Shown piece by piece: positions 1-6,980 of a stretch of DNA of 7,056 bases (its first letter is position 1; each line of letters opens with the position of its first letter). A model generated the notes under the pieces. It saw only the letters and a list, made by a program, of their open reading frames with translations. It ran no database searches and was not told where the DNA came from. This DNA comes from an uncultured Collinsella sp. GTDB lineage: Bacteria > Actinomycetota > Coriobacteriia > Coriobacteriales > Coriobacteriaceae. The position numbers and the translations under genes are program-made. Where the stretch lies: contig CABUMU010000103.1 of NCBI GenBank assembly GCA_902492855.1, positions 1-7,056 of the forward strand, in the 5' to 3' direction.

Positions 1-19
1 AGGCCACTTAATGTGGCCT
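1..19 (-). terminator. Possible terminator hairpin after the tsaD fusion gene
   Basis: AGGCCAC and GTGGCCT form a perfect 7-bp inverted repeat around a 5-nt loop. It lies 73 nt after the stop codon at 92-94, a reasonable place for the operon to end. The U-tract that would prove a minus-strand terminator would lie beyond the window edge. On the plus strand the stem is followed by only a broken T-rich stretch (TTCGTCTT), so termination of a plus-strand gene to the left is a weaker alternative. Confidence 0.5.
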
Positions 20-58
20 TCGTCTTGCGCAGGACTGTAGAGCAGGAAACCTTATATC

Positions 59-80
59 CGGCCCCTCCGTCCGGGGACCG
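59..80 (-). other. Imperfect GC-rich hairpin downstream of the tsaD stop
   Basis: CGG and CCCC pair with GGGG and CCG around a 7-nt loop, with one bulged base. No T-run follows on either strand, so it does not look like an intrinsic terminator. It could protect the 3' end of the transcript or be chance in GC-rich DNA. The rest of 1-91 contains no gene. Confidence 0.25.
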
Positions 81-91
81 CGCCGTACCAG

Positions 92-2476
92 CTACAGCGT
101 CATGTTTGGATCGGCGTCGACGTCGAACGGCGAGATTTCACCTCGGTCGAATTTACGGCGAGCGACCTCCGCAATCATGGCTGCGTTATCGGTACAGGCA
201 GACAAGGGCGGCACCGTTACGCGAATCCCCTGACGCCCAAGCTTCTTGATCATCATCTCGCGCAGATGCGGGTTGGCCGAGACGCCGCCACCGATGCAGT
301 ATTCCTTGCATCCGGTAGCGTGCAGTGCGTTTTTGGCCTTCTTGTACTGCACGTCAAAGACAGCCGCCTCAAACGAAGCCGCCAGATCGGGAAGGTGAAT
401 CGTGCGCCCGGCCTTGGTTTCTTGCTCGATGTAGAGCGTCACCGCCGTCTTGAGGCCCGAAAGCGAGAAGCGGTAGTCCCCCCTGCTGTTAAGCGCACGG
501 GGGAAATCGATCGCCTTGGGGTTGCCCGTCTCGGCCAGCTTAGAGATGATGGGGCCACCGGGATAGCCCAGGCCCAGCGCCTTGGCCACTTTGTCGAAGG
601 CCTCGCCCACGGCGTCGTCGAGCGTCTCACCGAGCACCTCGTAGTCGCCCCACGCCTTCACGTGCACGAGCATGGTGTGCCCGCCCGAGACAAGCGTGAA
701 GATGAACGGCGGCTTGAGGTCGGGCTGCGCCAGCAGGTTGGCAAACAGGTGCCCCTCCAGATGGTTGACGCACACGAGCGGCTTGCCAGCAGCGTAGGCA
801 AAGCCCTTGGCGAAGGCGACGCCAACCACGAGCGCGCCCACCAGGCCCGGACCCTGCGTCACGCCCACGGCGGCAAGCTCACTTGGTGCAATGGCTCCGC
901 CCGTAAGGCCCAGCGATGCTGCGGCATCCTCGAGCGCCGCATCCACGACACTCACAATCACCTCAACGTGCTTGCGCGAGGCGATTTCGGGCACCACGCC
1001 GCCAAAACGGGCATGGAAATCAATCTGCGTCGACACCTGGTTGGCCAGCATATTGCCATCCGCATCGATAATCGCCACGGCCGTCTCGTCGCAGGAACTC
1101 TCGATAGCGAGCACTAGGCGGCGGCGTTCAATTTCGGCACGCTCCCCCTCGGAGCGCCCGGGCGCAGGCAGCGGCCATACGCGCTGCTCTGCCGCCGTCG
1201 GCTCGGGCGAAGCATTGTCGACCGGAAGCACGAGGGGCAGCGGAGCCGTCATGACGATGGCATCCTTGCCGGCACCATAGTAGCCGCGGCGACGGCCAGC
1301 CTCGGTAAAGCCCAGAGCGTTATAAAGCGCGATCGCGCCCTCGTTGCCGTCCTCGACCTCGAGCGAAGCCGTGGTGCAGCCGAGCATCTGGGCATCATAG
1401 CTCACATGCGACAGCAGCTTGCGGGCAATGCCCTCACGGCGATGTGCCGAGTCGACGGCGACATCCAGAATCTGCACATCACCGTCCACGACCATACCGC
1501 CGGCAAGGCCCAGCAGCTTGCCGTCGTCGTGTGCCACCCACCAACTACGCGGCGCAGCGACGTCCTCGCCCAGTTCGGACAGGAACATGCCCGGCGTCCA
1601 CGCCTCGTGTCCGGCACCTTCAAAGCAGGCAGCCTCTAGCGCGCTCGCGCCCTCGGCATCCGCCGCGCCCATGGGACGGAACTGCAGGTGACGACCGGCG
1701 AGCTCATCGGCAACGCCCGTAATTTCGCTCTGCGCACTCTCGGCAAGACCAAGACGTTTGCGCTCGTTTTCCTCGGCATCCGAAAGGCGCGTGTAAATCG
1801 GCAGGACGCGGGCCGGATCGCCGTCACCCGCGGCATGCGCAAGGAGGAGGCCCTCGCCCGAAGGCCACCACAAGTCGCGCTCCACGCAGCGGGCGGTCTC
1901 GTCCTCACCCAGCAGCTTGCCATAGCGCACGAGACCGTCACCGGTCAGCTGAACCTGGTCCCAGTCCGCTGCTCGGCGCCACTCATCGAGCGCCACGGCG
2001 GCCTTGACCACGTGTTCGCGCTCAAATTGACGCTCGGGACCCTCATCGACCAGCATATACAGCGCCGGATATACCTCACCGCGCATAGCATCGGCCAAGA
2101 TACCAAGCTTGCCGCGCACGCCAGCCTTCCACGCCGTCCAAGCACAAGCGTCGAGCGTCGACACACCCAGCAGCGGAACATTGGCACCACGCGCGAGGCC
2201 CTTGGCAGTGGAGATGCCGATGCGCACACCCGTAAAGGACCCCGGGCCGCGGCCGACCACATAGCAACCAACATCGCTGCGATCCAGACCGGCTTGTGCC
2301 AGCACGCCATCAACGGTATTCACGAGCTCAACGTTGGCGTGACGGCGACACATGTGGTCGCCACTCACGAGCTTCGTCTCGCCCGTCTGTCCATCAATCC
2401 AGCTTGCCGCGCAGGCAAGCATGTCGGTCGAGGTATCGAGCGCCACCACCAGCGCGTTGTCGTTATGCAAGCTCAT
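92..2476 (-). CDS. tsaD: TsaB-RimI-TsaD fusion protein (t6A tRNA modification plus N-alpha-acetyltransferase)
   Basis: One uninterrupted frame of 794 aa carries three proteins that are usually separate. Residues 8-242 are TsaB, the ASKHA-fold scaffold of the t6A complex, with LDTST at 13-17 and GRGPGSFTGVRIG at 75-87. Residues 264-414 are a RimI-type GNAT acetyltransferase: acetyl-CoA loop RREGIA 346-351, LEV with E373 and LYNALGF with Y385 (matching the E. coli RimI base and acid, Glu103 and Tyr115), and RRRGYY 395-400. Residues 454-794 are a full-length TsaD (341 aa; E. coli about 337): ESSCDET 459-465, metal ligands H572 and H576 in HLEGH, SGGHT 597-601, GEAFDK 624-629, SGLKT 673-677, GGGVSAN 729-735, D763. 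TsaD transfers threonylcarbamoyl from TC-AMP to A37 of ANN-decoding tRNAs; RimI acetylates ribosomal protein S18. Linkers at 243-263 and 415-453 are Ala/Pro/Glu-rich. The ATG at 2476 is chosen over an in-frame TTG at 2494 because AGGG lies 9 nt before it. The start overlaps tsaE by 14 nt. The domain calls are firm; the S18 substrate is inferred by homology. Confidence 0.95.
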   Translation of the reverse strand: MSLHNDNALVVALDTSTDMLACAASWIDGQTGETKLVSGDHMCRRHANVELVNTVDGVLAQAGLDRSDVGCYVVGRGPGSFTGVRIGISTAKGLARGANVPLLGVSTLDACAWTAWKAGVRGKLGILADAMRGEVYPALYMLVDEGPERQFEREHVVKAAVALDEWRRAADWDQVQLTGDGLVRYGKLLGEDETARCVERDLWWPSGEGLLLAHAAGDGDPARVLPIYTRLSDAEENERKRLGLAESAQSEITGVADELAGRHLQFRPMGAADAEGASALEAACFEGAGHEAWTPGMFLSELGEDVAAPRSWWVAHDDGKLLGLAGGMVVDGDVQILDVAVDSAHRREGIARKLLSHVSYDAQMLGCTTASLEVEDGNEGAIALYNALGFTEAGRRRGYYGAGKDAIVMTAPLPLVLPVDNASPEPTAAEQRVWPLPAPGRSEGERAEIERRRLVLAIESSCDETAVAIIDADGNMLANQVSTQIDFHARFGGVVPEIASRKHVEVIVSVVDAALEDAAASLGLTGGAIAPSELAAVGVTQGPGLVGALVVGVAFAKGFAYAAGKPLVCVNHLEGHLFANLLAQPDLKPPFIFTLVSGGHTMLVHVKAWGDYEVLGETLDDAVGEAFDKVAKALGLGYPGGPIISKLAETGNPKAIDFPRALNSRGDYRFSLSGLKTAVTLYIEQETKAGRTIHLPDLAASFEAAVFDVQYKKAKNALHATGCKEYCIGGGVSANPHLREMMIKKLGRQGIRVTVPPLSACTDNAAMIAEVARRKFDRGEISPFDVDADPNMTL

Positions 2477-2969
2477 CTTGTACAGCCCTATCAATCAAAT
2501 GGGAAAGCTCCATTGCGCGGTCACCGTGCGCCTCGAGCGTTATCGTTCGCACATCGCTGTCGCCCTCATCACGCTTGAGCGTCACCGAAAGATACTCATC
2601 CGTCAGCTCGTCCTGGAATTGTTCGCCCCATTCCAGCAGGCAAGCACCCTCATAGCCCAGCACATCGAAAATGCCCGTATCCTCGAGCTCGTAGGCATGC
2701 TCCAGGCGGTATAGATCAAAGTGAAACAGCGGAATACGACCTTGATCGTGAACGGCCATGAGCGCAAACGTAGGACTCGTAACCATATGCCCATCGCCCA
2801 GCCCGCGCGAGATGCCCTTGGTAAAGTGAGTTTTGCCCACTCCCAGGCCACCGGTCAGGATGAGCACATCGCCGTCCTCAAGGCACGGTGCAATTAGCTC
2901 GCCAAAGTACTCCGTATCGGCAGCGCAAGTCGTTTTGTAAGTACCTACCCCCAGGCGCTCCAGGGACAT
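2463..2969 (-). CDS. tsaE: TsaE, ATPase of the t6A tRNA modification complex
   Basis: This is a P-loop ATPase of 168 aa, close to the usual family length of about 150-160. Walker A is GGLGVGKTH at 40-48 with K46 and T47. The switch-like VTSPTF is at 63-68, the family motif HFDLYR at 83-88 (H83, D85, Y87), and the conserved EW at 113-114. TsaE binds the TsaB-TsaD heterodimer and uses ATP hydrolysis to allow multiple rounds of threonylcarbamoyl transfer; it acts in the cytoplasm. The ATG at 2969 is preceded by AGGAG with a 5-nt spacer, a strong ribosome binding site. It lies 12 nt after the glycosylase gene, and its 3' end overlaps the start of the gene encoding its partners TsaB and TsaD, which fits coupled synthesis of the complex. 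The last 30 or so residues are acidic and variable, as in other members. Confidence 0.96.
   Translation of the reverse strand: MSLERLGVGTYKTTCAADTEYFGELIAPCLEDGDVLILTGGLGVGKTHFTKGISRGLGDGHMVTSPTFALMAVHDQGRIPLFHFDLYRLEHAYELEDTGIFDVLGYEGACLLEWGEQFQDELTDEYLSVTLKRDEGDSDVRTITLEAHGDRAMELSHLIDRAVQDELA
2486..2489 (-). promoter_or_regulatory. Ribosome binding site favouring the ATG start of the TsaB-RimI-TsaD gene
   Basis: AGGG on the minus strand lies 9 nt before the ATG at 2476, inside the 3' end of tsaE. The alternative upstream TTG at 2494 has only a GGAG about 13 nt away, which is too distant to work well. The overlap with the tsaE stop (2463-2465) suggests translational coupling. Confidence 0.5.
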
Positions 2970-2981
2970 ATATGCTCCTTA

Positions 2982-3602
2982 TTATTCCGAGGCGTCCTCT
3001 GGTGCGGGATGTCGCTCCAGATAATCGCCCAGCATCTTAAAGTCTTCCTCCAGCAGCTCCTGCCATGCCGGATTGCGCAGCGCTGCTGCCGGATGAAAAG
3101 TGGGCATTACTACAAAATGCCCCATCTGGTGGAACCTGCCGCGCAGCTTAGTAATGCCAATCTCGGTCTTAAGCACAAAGTGCGTCGCGGGGTTGCCGAG
3201 CGTCACGATAATATCAGGCCAGATGCTTCGAATCTGCTCACGCAAAAACGGCGAGCAAGCCAGCACTTCCTCGGGACGCGGATTGCGGTTTCCCGGCGGG
3301 CGGCACTTAAGCACGTTGGCAATGTAGACGTCTTCGCGTTTGAGCCCCGCCAGCGACAAAATGCCGTTGAGGTCCTCGCCTGCCGCCCCCACAAAGGGCT
3401 CGCCCTGCAAATCCTCATTGCGACCCGGCGCCTCACCAATAAACATCACGCGAGCGCGGTGGTTTCCCACGCCAAACACGATATTGTGACGCGACTGGTA
3501 GAGCTGGCAGAGGTGACAATCGCCCAGAACGGCCTCAATTTCCTCGAGTGCGACCTCACGTGGCGCCTGATGGGTATGGCCGGGGATGTGCATGACGCCC
3601 AT
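2982..3602 (-). CDS. Family 4 uracil-DNA glycosylase (Fe-S type)
   Basis: This 206-aa base-excision repair enzyme cuts uracil from DNA after cytosine deamination or dUMP misincorporation. Four cysteines, C29, C32, C100 and C116, have the spacing known for the 4Fe-4S cluster of family 4 enzymes such as that of Thermus thermophilus. The active-site motif GEAPG is at 56-60, followed by a GEPFVG segment at 67-72. The second motif, HPAAAL, is at 170-175 with H170. KCRPPGNRNP at 99-108 is also typical of the family. The ATG at 3602 is 5 nt from an AGGAG that overlaps the alr stop; a second ATG at residue 4 lacks a comparable site. The gene sits 8 nt after alr and 12 nt before tsaE, so it is probably co-transcribed. 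It is not a functional partner of the t6A genes as far as known. An SPO1 polymerase-like annotation would refer to the same superfamily. Confidence 0.94.
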   Translation of the reverse strand: MGVMHIPGHTHQAPREVALEEIEAVLGDCHLCQLYQSRHNIVFGVGNHRARVMFIGEAPGRNEDLQGEPFVGAAGEDLNGILSLAGLKREDVYIANVLKCRPPGNRNPRPEEVLACSPFLREQIRSIWPDIIVTLGNPATHFVLKTEIGITKLRGRFHQMGHFVVMPTFHPAAALRNPAWQELLEEDFKMLGDYLERHPAPEDASE

Positions 3603-3610
3603 AGCGGCTC

Positions 3611-4756
3611 CTACACGTAGACCTTGTCGAGACGCATGCCAAAGCCGCAGGCGACCTCGTAGTTAATCGTTCCGCGCAGTCGGGCCATCTCGTCCATAGT
3701 GATCTCGGCATCGTCATCGCGGCCGACAATGATCATCTCGTCACCATACTCGGCCTCGGGAATCTCGTGTGCCGGGTTGGACTGAATGGCGACCATAAAC
3801 TGGTCCATGCAGATATTGCCAACCTGATGCACGCGCTCGCCGCGATACAGCACATCCATACGATTGGAAAGCGTACGCGATAGGCCATCGGCATAACCGA
3901 TCGGCAGCGTACAGATCTGAACGCGCGTACGCGGTACGCGGTAGGTAAAACCGTAGCCCACGCCCTCACCCATCGCAGGGTGTGCCACGCGCGTCACACG
4001 CGCATGGACGCTCATAACGGGATCAAGCTGCATCACGCGGCCACTCAGCTCGCACGGCTGCATGCCATACAAGCCAACGCCGGCGCGGATCATATCAAAA
4101 TGCATCGAGGGGTCGAGCATCGAAGACGGCGTGTTGGCACAATGCACGATACCGCACTCAAAACCCGCATCCTTAATGGCCTGAACGGCCTCGGTAAAGC
4201 GCTGACACTGCAGCTTGTAGTCCCAGCCCGAAGGTTCATCGGCCGTGGCGAAGTGCGTAAATACGCCGTCGCACTGAATACCGCGATGGAAATTTATACC
4301 GCGGACAAAGTCGAGCACCTGCGTGTAGTGAACGCCGATACGATTCATGCCCGTCTCGATGGCGAGATGATACTTGCCCACTTTGCCCGCCGCGACGGCA
4401 CATTCGCCATACGCAAGAGCAAAGTCAGACGTATAGACCGAGGGCATGATATCAAACTCGAGCAACGTCGGAATGGCCTCGATGGGCGGCTCGCTTAGGA
4501 TGAGGATGGGTTTCGTAATCCCGCCCTGTCGGAGCTCAACGCCCTCGTTAACTGTCGCCACGGCAAACATGTCGGCACCGGCCGAATACATGATCTTGGC
4601 GCACTCAACAGCTCCATGACCATAAGCATCGGCCTTGACCACGCAGCACAGGCGCTGACGTGGATTCAGCAAGTTCTTATAGGCCCTCGTGTTGCGACGT
4701 AGCGCCCCGCGGTCGATCTCGACCCAGGACCAGCGCGTCAAATCGGCTTTATTCAT
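3611..4756 (-). CDS. alr: Alanine racemase (PLP-dependent)
   Basis: Alr interconverts L- and D-alanine and supplies D-Ala for peptidoglycan. The protein has 381 aa, the usual length. The N-terminal TIM barrel carries the PLP lysine K41 in VVKADAYGHGA (39-49). R139 in ETGMNRIG matches the conserved arginine that contacts PLP/substrate. The C-terminal beta domain carries the second catalytic residue, Y268, in GVGYGFTY (265-272), then LPIGYADG at 284-291 and GNICMDQFMV at 313-322. The protein closes with INYEV and a RLDKVY version of the usual C-terminal motif. The ATG at 4756 lies 2 nt after the nnr stop and has only a poor ribosome binding site (GGA 9 nt away), so translation is probably coupled to nnr. 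No other start is near. Alr next to tsaE-tsaB-rimI-tsaD is the classic actinobacterial arrangement. Confidence 0.97.
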   Translation of the reverse strand: MNKADLTRWSWVEIDRGALRRNTRAYKNLLNPRQRLCCVVKADAYGHGAVECAKIMYSAGADMFAVATVNEGVELRQGGITKPILILSEPPIEAIPTLLEFDIMPSVYTSDFALAYGECAVAAGKVGKYHLAIETGMNRIGVHYTQVLDFVRGINFHRGIQCDGVFTHFATADEPSGWDYKLQCQRFTEAVQAIKDAGFECGIVHCANTPSSMLDPSMHFDMIRAGVGLYGMQPCELSGRVMQLDPVMSVHARVTRVAHPAMGEGVGYGFTYRVPRTRVQICTLPIGYADGLSRTLSNRMDVLYRGERVHQVGNICMDQFMVAIQSNPAHEIPEAEYGDEMIIVGRDDDAEITMDEMARLRGTINYEVACGFGMRLDKVYV

Positions 4757-4758
4757 GA

Positions 4759-6375
4759 TTAGTCATCCGACCCTTCGTCCATGATTCCCAGATCTTCGAG
4801 CGCATCCTTTGCCGCCAGTTCCATGGCGGGACCGATCAAGTCGATAAGATCGGTCGCGATGACGCTCTTCTCACCATACTCCGTCGCCGCGGCAAACCCG
4901 GCGTAGCTGTGAAGTGCGACGGCGTACGAATACAGCAACTCCCAACGATCCATCTCGTCGCGCATGGTGGCAAGCGTGCCGGCCAAAATACCCGCGAGAA
5001 CATCACCCGAACCGGCAGTTGCCAGAGAAGCCGGACCCGAGAGCGGCAGCAGCACACGCTCAACGCCACAGATAGCCGTCGTCGGCCCCTTGGCAATGAC
5101 CACCAGATTGTCAGAGCCTGCAGCCCAGACAACCTTCTGCGCGGCTGCAATCGCAGTACCAAGGTCGTTCACCTCGTCACCGGCAACCAGACGCGAAAGT
5201 TCACGATAGTGCGGCGTCATAACCAACGGCTGCTCGCGACGATACATCTCGGGATTACTATCAATACCGTCAATGGCAATCTTAGCAAGGCAGTTGAGTG
5301 CATCGGCGTCCAAGATAAGCGGCACATCAAGCTCGAGCAAGCCCGAAACCACCTGCATAGCGCCGGCAGATGTCGTCATACCGGGACCGCACAGTACACA
5401 GCTGTACTTCTTTGCAATCTCGCACACCGTCATGCGCGCAGCGGCGCCAAAGGAGCCGCGGGAATCAGACGGAATAGCAAAGACGGGAATCGAAGGAAGT
5501 GCCATGCGAATAAGATTGGCGCAGGCGTCAGGAGCCGCGACTGCCACGTAACCAGCACCCGCGCGAGCTGCAGACTTGGCCGCCATAATGGCAGCACCAG
5601 GATATTGCGCAGATCCGGCGACAATAAGCACAGAGCCACGGGAATACTTATCGATATTCGTAGGTAGTGGGGCAAAGTAATCAACTAAGTCACCGGGCTC
5701 GACAATCTCGGCGGCGTGGTCGACATCATCGATGACCTCGTCAAGACGGTCGTAAAGATTGCCGCAGATCAAATCGCCAGCATACTCAGGACCATCAGCG
5801 CTATACAGACCAATCTTGGGCGCAATCATCGTCACCGTATGCTCGGCACGAATGCAGTCGTCATCAACAACGCCCGTCTCGGCATTCAGGCCCGAGGGAA
5901 CATCAATGGATACGACACAATCGGCGCATTCATTGACCGTAGGAATCCAGATGGAGAACGGCGCACGCAGATTCCCGTGAAAACCGGTACCAAAAATGGC
6001 ATCGACAACAACATCGGCCTTATCGATCAAAACCTCGAGTTCGTCACGCGAGGGGCCGACGCAAACGTGCACATCGCGGCCGGCAGTACGACGAGCAACA
6101 TGACGTGCCAGAGCAGCAGGAATCTCATCCGGCTCAACCGGAGAAACGATATCCACGTCCACACCCTTATGGCTCAGGATATCGGCGGCAACCCAACCGT
6201 CGCCGCCATTATTACCAAAACCGACCAGAACGAGAACCCGATCGGGATTGAGCTTCAAGACCTCGTTGGCGGCAAACTCACCCGCTAGCTCCATAAGCTC
6301 GGCCTTCGAAGTCCCTTCGCGTTCGATGATATCCTCGAGACGAACGACTTCTTCGGTACTCAAAACCGGTTTCAT
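4759..6375 (-). CDS. nnr: Bifunctional NAD(P)H-hydrate epimerase / ADP- or ATP-dependent dehydratase
   Basis: This 538-aa enzyme repairs hydrated NADH and NADPH (NADHX, NADPHX). The N-terminal YjeF_N epimerase domain (about 1-220) has GFGNNGGDG at 52-60, DAIFGTG at 125-131 and SIDVPSGLNAETG at 156-168; it interconverts the R and S hydrates. The C-terminal ribokinase-like dehydratase domain (about 240-530) has KYSRGSVLIVAGSAQYPGA at 243-261, DADAL at 356-360, IAKG at 427-430 and ATAGSGDVLAG at 452-462 with D458; it removes water from the S form at the cost of ADP or ATP. The usual TPHPGE loop reads TPHYRE here (387-392), an unusual pair of changes. The start codon directly abuts the acpS stop (TAG-ATG, zero spacing), with GGAG 5 nt before the TAG-adjacent ATG inside acpS, so coupling is likely. 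The length matches other fused Nnr proteins. Nucleotide preference cannot be told from the sequence. Confidence 0.96.
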   Translation of the reverse strand: MKPVLSTEEVVRLEDIIEREGTSKAELMELAGEFAANEVLKLNPDRVLVLVGFGNNGGDGWVAADILSHKGVDVDIVSPVEPDEIPAALARHVARRTAGRDVHVCVGPSRDELEVLIDKADVVVDAIFGTGFHGNLRAPFSIWIPTVNECADCVVSIDVPSGLNAETGVVDDDCIRAEHTVTMIAPKIGLYSADGPEYAGDLICGNLYDRLDEVIDDVDHAAEIVEPGDLVDYFAPLPTNIDKYSRGSVLIVAGSAQYPGAAIMAAKSAARAGAGYVAVAAPDACANLIRMALPSIPVFAIPSDSRGSFGAAARMTVCEIAKKYSCVLCGPGMTTSAGAMQVVSGLLELDVPLILDADALNCLAKIAIDGIDSNPEMYRREQPLVMTPHYRELSRLVAGDEVNDLGTAIAAAQKVVWAAGSDNLVVIAKGPTTAICGVERVLLPLSGPASLATAGSGDVLAGILAGTLATMRDEMDRWELLYSYAVALHSYAGFAAATEYGEKSVIATDLIDLIGPAMELAAKDALEDLGIMDEGSDD

Positions 6376-6915
6376 CTATGCTCCTAGCGTATCTTGCGAA
6401 GCATCGCCCAGGTGCTCCGTCAATGCTGAATTCTGCAGCTGCTCAAGCTCATCTAAAACAGAGCGAGCCTCTTTAAATGTCTGCGCTACGCGTTTCTTGG
6501 TGCTCACCTTTTCCTCTTTTGGCTTAGGCCGAGCATCTTCGGTAATCGCGATGGCATTCGCAACGGCCAAATCTCCTGTAAGCGTAATGGAAAGAGCGAC
6601 TTCAACAACACCCAGTTCTTGAGCGATCTCGAGAGCACGGCCCGAAAGCAGCGCCTTCGGTTTGCCGAGTTTATCACGCGTAACCGAAACATCCTTGCGA
6701 CCCACGCCTTGACTAAAACCCGTGCCGAGAGCTTTAAGTACCGCCTCGCGCGAAGCAAAGCGGCTCGCATAGTGAGCAGCGGGATGCGATGATGCATCGC
6801 AATACGCACGCTCTTCTTCGGTAAACACACGCCGAGCAAACGACGGCGTCTTTTCAAGAATTGATTTCATGCGGGAAATCTCGACGATATCAACGCCGAT
6901 ACCAGCTTCAGCCAT
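6376..6915 (-). CDS. acpS: Holo-[acyl-carrier-protein] synthase with an unusual C-terminal tail
   Basis: AcpS moves 4'-phosphopantetheine from CoA to the conserved serine of apo-ACP, switching on fatty acid synthesis. The ATG at 6915 is chosen because GGAGG lies 5 nt upstream; the upstream in-frame ATG at 6927 has no ribosome binding site and would give 183 aa. The chosen product has 179 aa. Family motifs are GVDIVEI at 7-13 with the Mg-binding D9, RFASREAVLKALGTG at 52-66 with E57 and K61, and LGKP at 83-86. The core ends near residue 125, the normal AcpS size of about 120-126 aa. The remaining 54 residues are extra: a Lys/Glu-rich stretch, then a probable helix around FKEARSVLDELEQL, with no recognised domain. 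The motif lysine just before E57 is arginine (R56), a mild change. It is the first gene of the operon, and its stop touches the nnr start. The assignment of the core is firm; the tail function is unknown. Confidence 0.93.
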   Translation of the reverse strand: MAEAGIGVDIVEISRMKSILEKTPSFARRVFTEEERAYCDASSHPAAHYASRFASREAVLKALGTGFSQGVGRKDVSVTRDKLGKPKALLSGRALEIAQELGVVEVALSITLTGDLAVANAIAITEDARPKPKEEKVSTKKRVAQTFKEARSVLDELEQLQNSALTEHLGDASQDTLGA

Positions 6916-6920
6916 GTTCA

Positions 6921-6925
6921 CCTCC
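6921..6925 (-). promoter_or_regulatory. Shine-Dalgarno site that sets the acpS start
   Basis: GGAGG on the minus strand lies 5 nt before the ATG at 6915, an ideal spacing. It lies within the second and third codons of the longer reading frame that would start at 6927, which argues that the longer frame is not the one used. Confidence 0.75.
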
Positions 6926-6944
6926 ATATCGCACAGACTAAGTT

Positions 6945-6974
6945 ATTGTAGCCCGTTCGCAGAAGATGCGACAA
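6945..6974 (-). promoter_or_regulatory. Candidate promoter of the acpS operon (proximal)
   Basis: On the minus strand TTGTCG (6969-6974) is followed after 18 nt by TACAAT (6945-6950), giving 4/6 and 5/6 matches to the sigma-70 consensus. Transcription would start near 6938 and leave a leader of about 23 nt before the ATG at 6915, just enough to hold the GGAGG. This is read by eye and not supported by any score. Confidence 0.45.
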
Positions 6975-6980
6975 ACGAGG

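Noticed and set aside
59..80. Hairpin after tsaD as the operon terminator
   Set aside because: It has a bulge and no following T-run on either strand; the edge hairpin at 1-19 is a better candidate.
266..1117. Long plus-strand open frame opposite the TsaD domain
   Set aside because: It lies antisense to well-conserved TsaD codons, has no ribosome binding site of note, and its translation is rich in Arg/His with no recognisable motif. Such frames are common opposite GC-rich genes.
1688..2578. Long plus-strand open frame opposite the TsaB domain and the tsaE end
   Set aside because: It is a shadow of the fusion gene, with no domain, and it crosses the boundary between two real minus-strand genes.
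3922..3945. Short repeat and near-palindrome of GTACGCG units
   Set aside because: It falls in alr and encodes the normal stretch after GFTYRVP, so codon choice explains it.
4909..5667. Plus-strand open frame opposite nnr
   Set aside because: It is antisense to the conserved dehydratase domain, with low-complexity Arg/Thr-rich composition and no family resemblance.
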